Shown here in pieces: positions 55,971 to 64,000 of a DNA stretch of 64,000 bases. Where the stretch lies: the NCBI GenBank assembly GCA_907163345.1, contig CAJQUN010001245.1:22373-86372 (forward strand), in the 5' to 3' direction. Below the pieces are notes generated by a model, which saw only the letters and a program-made list of their open reading frames with translations, made no database searches and was not told where the DNA came from. Both the position numbers and the translations under genes were made by a program. The DNA is from Haberlea rhodopensis. Lineage: Eukaryota; Streptophyta; Magnoliopsida; Lamiales; Gesneriaceae. Each line of letters starts with the position of its first letter. Position 1 is the first letter of the stretch.

Positions 55971-58407
55971 TATGGTATGGGGGGAACGGAGAGGGTTGAA
56001 TTTGTTTGGTGCTTTCTAGTTAAATTTGGTCCAATATTTTACGAACTACACGGTGTAAAATATCTCTTTATTATAACATATATGGGGTAAAATATGTACT
56101 TACAAACCACAATATGATAAAATGCCTATTAACGATATCACACGAGGGAAATTGTCACTCCATAAACTATATATATTTATTACATCGCCAATATGTAAAT
56201 AAAAAGCGTAAGTAATATAAAGTAATGATGCGCATGGTAGTCGATGCAAATGCAGCCAATCTCTTCGAAAAAAATGGTAGAAAGAAATAACAGGAAAATA
56301 TATCTCCCAAAGTTGGTTTGGGAGATAAATTGAGATGTAGACATGAAACAATACCTGTTTTTCTTTTAATTCATATTATATAATGTAAAAAGTTCATTAT
56401 TTTCATATTGGAATAAATGAGAGGTGAACCAAAGTAGTCAGCGATTAACCTACTTAAGTATATAACGCCGTCGTAACCAGAATTTTAGAATCAGGTGTTT
56501 TGATGGCCAAAATATAATATTTTCATTATTATAAAATTAATAATTTAAAGATAATGTGATATTATCTTAAACGAAATTTTGTCGGACAGGACTTGCCCAA
56601 CGTAAGATACGCCCCTGTCCATATGCCACACATTTTTATTTTATGGTGTTCCCTACACACCTAACAAAAATTAACAATGACATTAGTTTCTAACTAGCAT
56701 TTCCAGTAATATCATGCGTCTCAAAATTGACCTTCATTACCTCTTCAAATATAAATAATATGCCTTGCCAACATATGATGGTTTTTCCCTTGGAAATATC
56801 GCTTTCCCAACCTAATAAATATCTTGTGTCGCTTTACAAAAGTGTCTGAGCTAAAATATCTTGACAATGTAAGAGATTCAAATAACTTTAACTGACGATA
56901 AGAACCAAAATTATCATATACACCAAGAACACATGTGGAATCATTAAGAAATTAACTGAGATGAAGAATGTTCCAGAATCCATTGAATTACAGCACTCTG
57001 GGTTTAGATCTTCCACGTTTAAACTTTCTCTTGAGATAAAATCTTAAATCACTCCATAATGGGAGTTTGAACGACAAGTATGATTCCGTGTTGTGTTTAA
57101 ACTGGGTTACTTCTTTGATACCCCATGGGGGATCAATGACCTAACTTCATCATTGCATTGGATCTCGCGTAAAAAAAGTGGGACTTTAATAAATTTGGAT
57201 CATTGATCTAATATTAAGATAGTACCACATGGGGTAATCAAGAATAATTCTTTATACTGGAGATCTTATGTACGTATATGCGTATAAAAAAATATTTGCA
57301 TTCCCTAAATTATAATCGTAACTCCGCTCCTATATATATGTGTGTATATGTAATGTATTATATGGGTAACTAGTATATTTTGATGAGAGGGTATACGATT
57401 GATTCAATCAGTTTCAAGCAATACCCTATTTGAGCACGATTGAAACAATTTTAATGTTTGAGCTTGATTAGTTTTTTTACACATTCTTTAAGTTCGACTA
57501 TTCCTTGATAAATATCAAATTTTTTTCAAAAATATAAATAATAAAAATGATAATTATATATATATGGTTGTTTATTCTATCTAAAGTGAAACATTCTTTA
57601 TCAAAAAATTAGTTTTTTTATTCAAATAAATTAGATTACCCTTATCCTTAAGCATTTAGTTCCTATATGTGATAGCCACAAGGGGTGAATGCACATAGTA
57701 GGGAGGGGAAGTCTGACGAATCTAACATAAAGGTTGAGTGAGATAAAATTGTAGGAGTTTTATTTTTTACCCTTCATATTTAAAACAACATATATTTCTG
57801 TCGTCCTCAGTAAAAAAATTATAATTTTGCCTCCTAATAGAAAGACTAGATTCGTCCATGTTAACCATTCACAAGTTACAATAGGCAACTTCGACACTCC
57901 CTTTATTTATCAAGTCCAAACTAATTCACCATTCTTGACTAGAAGTGACCTTTCACCAGTTAAACAAACTTAGGAGATGGGTTGAAATATATTTAGATTG
58001 TTTCCCTAAGTCCTTCGTTTGTAGATCATGCAGAGTCTAAATTTTTTTTGTAATACCATAAAATATATATGATGAAATATATTACTAATTTTACAAAATC
58101 TGCAAACTTTTTGACGAAGTGACATTATATAGTATAGGCCAAGTAGACAACGAGACAAATCCTGATCACCTAGTGGCTTCTTTACACAACTCTAGAAATA
58201 AATTAAATCGTCACACATTAATTTAAACAATAATTGGAGAGAGAGGCACATACGGTCAAATAGTATTGACTTGCCGCTTTTTGGGCCATTCATTAATTTA
58301 AACCATTATTCCCCAGTTGAATTTGGCCAAGTGAGCCACTTCTTGTACAATTAAGGGTGGTATAACATGTATAATATGATTTCTTATATCGCCAATGATA
58401 AGTTGTG
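55971..58407. other. CCD4 upstream and intergenic AT-rich DNA
   Basis: No gene recognised. Two structures were noted: a perfect hairpin at 56301-56327, and a loose inverted repeat at about 57110-57250 with CCCCATGGGG and ATGGGGTAATC, possibly a small MITE. A block at 57690-57860 looks like decayed transposon sequence. Confidence 0.45.
56301..56327. repeat. Perfect 11-bp hairpin upstream of CCD4
   Basis: TATCTCCCAAA, loop GTTGG, TTTGGGAGATA, with no mismatch, about 500 bases upstream of the CCD4 start. No known element was recognised. Confidence 0.8.
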
Positions 58408-59134
58408 CAGTGTTTTCAAAATTGGATCGAATATGAAATCGATATTTTTATTAGTTATATGTTCGATTGGTTACTATTGATTCAACCGGTGATAACGTCA
58501 TCATCATATAATATCTTTTTTATCTTTTATAAAATATATATACCATGTATATTTGTTATAATATCAAGTTCTCTACAATAAAAAAATGTCATTACACCAA
58601 TATTACATGTCAAACTTGAAAAATCAAATCAAACCAAATATTCAACATAAAAGAAAAACAATAAAACATATAAAAAATAACAAGCAATACCCAGAAAAGA
58701 ACAATATCTCAAAATCATAAGAAAAATTTAAAAAATTATGCAATGATTCACATATTTTATAATTTACGAGAAACTAAACATATTTATATATAATATACAA
58801 GACATATTTACAAATTATATGGATTTTTTTATATGTACATAAAATATTATTTTGTAATTATTTCAATAACGATAGATTATATATAACATGTTTTTGTTCT
58901 AAAAATTTGATTTATAATTTCAACGAAAATAAAAAATTTAAAAATTTTTAAAAGAAAGAAATAGCCGGTTCAACAGGTCGATCGTATCGGTTGAACTGAT
59001 TTTTGATCGGTTCAATCCGGTTCCCACCGATTTTTTAGCAGGATAGTTTTATAAGGTCAATCGGACCGGATCAAGCACCGGTTACCGATTAAATCGGTTG
59101 AACCGATCGGTCCGGTCCGATTTTCAAAACACTG
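58408..59134. mobile_element. Non-autonomous hAT element, 727 bp
   Basis: The ends are CAGTGTTTTCAAAATTGGA on the left and TCCGATTTTCAAAACACTG on the right, imperfect inverted repeats of a CAGTGTTTT-type hAT family. Both ends carry GGTCCGGT / GGTTGAACCG-like motifs. The eight flanking bases (AAGTTGTG and ACTATTTG) do not match well, so the target duplication is eroded or the copy rearranged. The AT-rich interior is non-coding. Confidence 0.7.
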
Positions 59135-59736
59135 ACTATTTGGTCGGTATGCATATGGTTCTTGCCTCACTTGTACGCCAACTCGATATTAAATCATTAT
59201 ATTTTTTTAAAATAAATAAATATAAACTAACATATAAAAAGTGTTAGTTATTGGTCATTTTGGTTGTCATTTTTATATTGTGATCTTATGGATAAGTGCA
59301 TTTGATAACATTTCTAGGAGGTTTTGGCCTAGTCTCCCTTCTATATAAAGTTTTCAACTTGAAAAAAAATTATCAGATCAATCATATTGAATTGATCTAT
59401 AAATGAAACACATGTTAGATCCATACAAAAATTTGCCCCATATTCATAGCAAAATCTCCACGATACTGGTTGAAATATTTTGTATATTATTTAATTGAAA
59501 GGCTTAGTCCCTATAAAATGTTTGTGACGAATTATAAAATGAGTTGCAGATGGCAAATATTTGCCGTGATCTGCTACTTCTTCCTCTTAAATAATGCATG
59601 TGATCCCTATTCAAGTAGTCATTATTAATCAACTGAAGATTCTAACCTTTTTATAACTTATTTGGCCATGGGTTCCATAAATAATGATGTCTGTTTGCTG
59701 TGGTATTTCTGTTATTGAATCACTAATGATTTAAAG
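59135..59736. other. AT-rich spacer, nothing recognised
   Basis: No gene, RNA gene or repeat could be supported. Confidence 0.5.
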
Positions 59737-59865
59737 GCAAATCCGTGCACGAAGCTCCCATTATGCGCGAGGTTTGTGAAGTGATCGGGTCATTTTGAGT
59801 CTAATGTATGCAATCTTTTCTTTGCAATACAAGAGTCAGTTTTCGCGATTCCATATGCAACATAA
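59737..59865 (-). mobile_element. Au-type SINE, 3' part
   Basis: The plus strand reads GGCAAATCCGTGCACGAAGC, then TCCCATTATGCGCGAGGTTT, then GTCTAATGTATGCAATC and GTCAGTTTTCGCGATTCC. This is a diverged reverse complement of the Au SINE and the clearest of three relics in the window. The tRNA-like head is missing. Confidence 0.7.
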
Positions 59866-59947
59866 AATGCACGATGGTTTAGGTGAGTTGACCAATTAGT
59901 TAGCGATACTTTAAATAAAAATCAAACGGGTATAAGGGTTAATAATT

Positions 59948-61480
59948 TGTAACACTAACATTTTGCTGATGCAATCATAATGAATGACAAGAATATAAAT
60001 CAAAATTTGAAATATATAATACGATGCCAAGAAATAATTCATGTATGTGATTTAGTTGATTTGGTAATGATGAATGAAGTACCTTAGTTGATGGACTCGG
60101 ATTTGGGTTAAACCGAGTATGATAAAATACATGAAATTATGTGTGTACATGAATTGTTGCTAAGTATATATTGTATAAATCAGATTGCAAAATCACAATA
60201 CACCTAAAAACACCTAGTAATCTCTACAAAACAATTCTCCCTCCAAGCTCTTGCTTCTCTTGTATTTTTCTTGGGTTTGGCTTGGAAATCAAGTAGAAAC
60301 TTGATCCTAGTTTGAAGTCAAGTGATTTGGTAAGGAGTTTGTGTTATGTGAACTTGTTTTCTTGAAAGATAATCATACATATGTGTGTGTGTGTTGGAAG
60401 TGAAGTTTCTACTTTTTGATTTAGTATGACTTGAATTGAATGTATGAACTTAGTTTAAGGAGGAAAACTAGTATATAGGATGATGTAGTATTGTTTGTAT
60501 CTAATTTGTAGAGTGTGATATGTAAAAAACATGATGAAAATGGAAGATAAACATGAAAGTCGTCATGTTCTGAAATTTTCAGAGCCTCGTGATCGATCGC
60601 GAGCCAAGGGTCGATCGATCGCGTGAGACCATGATAAGTAAGGTGGTTTAAGGCTTGAGCGCTCGATCGCCAATCGCTTGATCGCCTATTTGCGATCGAT
60701 CGCGTGAGAATAAGCGACCGAGGCAGAATGTTTTGTGAAGGGCGAAGTGATCAATCACCATTTGAGGACCGATCGATCGTCTGCCACTTATTTTTGAAAA
60801 AAATATGATGTATGCTTGGATTGTTATGATAGAGCTTATAATGACATCGAATTATTGAATTGTACGTAGCACCATCCCAAGGGACAAGTCAAAGAGGAGG
60901 TTAAGCATTAACTCATGCTCTTCTATATTTTGAAACGGACAACAGATACATGTAGACGTACGAGTATTGATGATTATATGATGTACGCATGTGATGATTG
61001 TATGTATATAATTGATGGTTGGATGCAATTGAGGCATGGTACTATTGATGCATGAGATGAGGCTGTTATAACGAGTGAACGGAAAATATGATATGTGCTG
61101 CTAATATGAAGATGTGAAGGTTGAGCCACTGACAAATTGAGCGGGAAGGCAATATCATATGTCCCGTTATAACAGGATGATGAATGAGACATATCATGAC
61201 ATATGGGTATATTGTGATTTAATATATGTACATGAACGACTAATGAGGAGTATGTTGATGCATGAAATACACGAAGTATTTTCAATATAGTAATTATGCA
61301 TTTTATTTGATGTTGGGTTATAATTATCATATACATACTCATGATGTGTGGTTGTTGTAAGAGATAGACTGATCAAGATTAAAGCACACTATAAGTGTTG
61401 ATGTTTATATATTGTAACTCATGTTATGTACATTATTTAGTGGGAATAATATAATAAATAGAAGTGGAAAAGTTTGATCA
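59948..61480 (+). mobile_element. Possible LTR-like region with CGATCG clusters
   Basis: It starts TGTAACACTAAC, a common start of gypsy LTRs, and has a mix of AT-rich leader and transcript-like sequence typical of long LTRs. At 60590-60780 the words GATCGATCGCG, TCGATCGATCGCG and CGCTCGATCGCC recur. Inverted words (GTTATAACGAGTGAACGG and CCCGTTATAAC) lie near 61063 and 61163. No right end, target duplication or coding part could be fixed, so this is tentative. Confidence 0.35.
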
Positions 61481-64000
61481 GTATCAAACTTATCTTAATT
61501 CTGTAATTTTAATGTTAACTTCTTAATCATGTGATTCATTTGAGAATTAAGACGACGAGGCTCCACATATAAACATCTTGATTATCATGTTTTGAAAGCT
61601 ATTCTGTAAAGAAATATTATAAAATAGTGAAATTATTATTATGACTCATATTTATGATAACAATCAGATCACATTCTCATAATTGACCATATTTTATTGA
61701 AAAAAATTGTGATATAGGCTGTAAAATTGAATATGAATCCCAATTACTAAAATTGTAAAATATCTGACAATTATAATCGTGATTTTTATTCCGTCTAGTT
61801 TCATTGTCTTTAGCTCTTCCACATGAGGCAATTCTTTATTTTTATTTTCAAAATCTTTTTGGTTATAGATCCACCGAAATGGGTAGCCTTTACCGATGTG
61901 TATGGTAACAAGAAAGCCCGAAAGCTGTTCCCGTCCCTGTCGGGGAGATGCCAACCATCTCTCCTTTCTACGAACACGCACAAGAGCAATTCTTACCAAT
62001 GCATATTGGACGAAAGAACATATAAATTTGTTACTTTTTGCAAACTGGACATATAACTTTCCCTTCCATTTTTATTTCAGAATATATTTGTTATGAATAT
62101 TGAATAATCATTTCCAAATAAAAAAAACAGAGTATTTGTTAGCATCAATCGCTTACTATGCCAAACACTATAGTTATTAATAGAGATACAATGTTATTTC
62201 GTTATACGTGGTACCACAGAGTCACATAAACATACATGAGGAAGAGTGCACCACTTGAGTGGCCAATACTGTTAGACTTGTTATATAATAAATGTTGCAG
62301 AGCTACCTATCCACGTGTGCAAGAAAAAATTGTTGGGTCATTTACTTTACACTTCCAACACGAGTAAACTTTATTCTTTTTTATGTAATGGGAGGGGCAA
62401 CGAGATTTACAGGCCTCGAACCTGATGTAATTTCTGAATGGGGAATGTGAGTTTTACTATATGGAGATACTTCTTTTCTAAAAATACAAGGAGTGGCATT
62501 ACAATTGGATAAAAACAGTGCATGGAAATGAATAAGCAATTGGATAAAAACATTGGCATGTTACTGGTCAAAATTAAACTCTCGAAAGAATTCATTATTC
62601 CACGGGTGCACATGTGATATGCATGTGCTCAGCCGCATGGAACTATTCTCCAGAAAGATTTTCTTACATATTTCGTATTTGCCATCAATTATTATTATTA
62701 CCAACACCGTCATACTTGTTGACCATCACTAACGGATGTATATTGAGGCAACAGGGGCATTTGCCAAAAAAAAGAAATTTACCCTTAAAGATTTTTTTAA
62801 AATTATATCTTATGTTAAAAAAAATTTATATTTGACCGTCAAAAATTATAGCATGACACTGAAGATTATATTTTGTCTATTGGTAAGTTATATTTTGATT
62901 CCATAAACTTTTTCACGGAATTTTTATTTTGATATTTTTTGCCCCTTCATAAAAATCTTGTTTCCACCCCGTTGACCATCCATCGTAAAAGCGATCCAAG
63001 TGACTGATTAATCAAGGTTTAGTCGGTTTAAAAATAGAAAAAAAAAAATTCAAATTTTATGATTTATATTTAATTGAAACACCCTCGACTTAATTGGACT
63101 AAGTTTGACGTCGAAAGAAACGGAATAGAAGAATGCCGAGAAAAAGTTTAAGATGAAAAGGGAAAATTAAAGACTTTTGGAAGAATCGGCATTTTCCAAA
63201 AAAAACTATCGTTTACAAAAGTGGTCCACAACAATTTTTTTTTTAATAGAAGTGATCCCTTACATTTAACAAAACTTGGAATCATTTGTTCAAAAATAAT
63301 TTCTATAAAACTATCTGATAAAAATACTTACATAGGACTACTTTTATTACAAATAATTTATTTAAAACTATATTTGATTAGTCTTAAAGTTACAATTGTA
63401 AATATCCTATTCGGCGATCTCTATCAATGTGATCTACTATACCCAAAATGTTGAAGATATTATATTTCTTGAGAATGACCACTCTTTTGATCTAATCAAT
63501 CGATTTTTTTTTACCAAACTTTGGTGGGATGATTCAAGGTTCTTTGATGTGAAAAGTTTGGCAAACACAACTTTACTTTAGAACTAGATACTTCCTAGTC
63601 AATTTCCTCACACATTGTGACACGTAGATAGGCTGGGGGAAAATAATTACAGATTGAGGTTACAGATTGTTTTCCTGTTATGGCCACAACACTTGTTCTT
63701 AAGACCTTAGAAGTCAAAAAAGCACATGGAAGTTTCTTAGTGTCCTAGGAGAATCTTTGATTGGATCAGGTGATCTATTAATTAAAATTTTCATGTCCTT
63801 CTGATCTTATAACATTTTAAATGAAAAATATTCATAAATGAACAATAAGTACAAAGACGACTATAAACAGTACCAATAGACACCCATACATAGACCTCGA
63901 TAATTATTAGAGTAAATAAATGGCTATACTAGTTTGAGCTACAACGAGTGCACCGAGTTTGACCAGGAGAAATCAACGATCGGGTCTCCTCAAACCAATT
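61481..64000. other. AT-rich intergenic DNA, nothing recognised
   Basis: No gene could be supported to the end of the window. A 77-codon plus frame at 61823-62056 has a hydrophobic start but resembles nothing known. The last 300 bases may be the edge of another repeat but show no clear signature. Confidence 0.45.

Overview
The window is nuclear DNA of a higher plant, most likely a eudicot and probably an asterid. The reasons are GT-AG introns, AT-rich intergenic DNA, and typical plant LTR retrotransposons, hAT elements and Au-type SINE relics. The species cannot be named from the sequence. All exon boundaries and repeat ends below were read by eye.

Five host loci are recognisable. (1) A complete 12-exon minus-strand gene for a trans-type long-chain prenyl diphosphate synthase (solanesyl diphosphate synthase type, 423 codons, 2761-11999), whose fourth intron holds a solo LTR with a perfect 5-bp target duplication. 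(2) and (3) Two copies of a CC-type glutaredoxin gene about 21 kb apart, both minus strand. The copy at 38347-38757 is intact (136 aa, CCMC active site, ALWL end). The copy at 16985-17996 is broken by two hAT MITEs and lacks its start codon. (4) A glycolate oxidase / 2-hydroxy-acid oxidase locus (46281-49274, plus strand, 11 exons) with a premature stop and a frameshift, so a pseudogene. (5) An intact single-exon carotenoid cleavage dioxygenase 4 gene (53976-55802, minus strand, 608 aa). These genes are unrelated in pathway (ubiquinone side chain, redox regulation, photorespiration, carotenoid breakdown) and form no cluster.

The rest is a mobile-element landscape. Region 13-20 kb has a TRIM remnant, a palindromic foldback element split by a 2,042-bp hAT element, and several MITEs. 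Region 20-37.7 kb is a decayed Ty3/gypsy Tat-type element on the minus strand: LTR near 37.2-37.66 kb, gag, protease, RT, RNase H, integrase, a 68-bp tandem array, then a spliced antisense ORF. Its RT gene is split by a very young non-coding LTR element (26004-34923) with two 2,391-bp LTRs, TSD TGATG, a tRNA-Met PBS and a PPT, but no gag or pol. Inside that element sits the most unusual sequence of the window, a 59-bp array in which all 28 half-units can form a hairpin with an 11-nt loop. Region 39.5-42.5 kb is an internally deleted copia element with two LTRs. Region 50.0-52.3 kb is the 3' half of a second copia element, whose LTR carries a drifting pentanucleotide repeat. From 56 kb on there is AT-rich intergenic DNA with a 727-bp hAT MITE, an Au SINE relic and a possible LTR-like region rich in CGATCG motifs.
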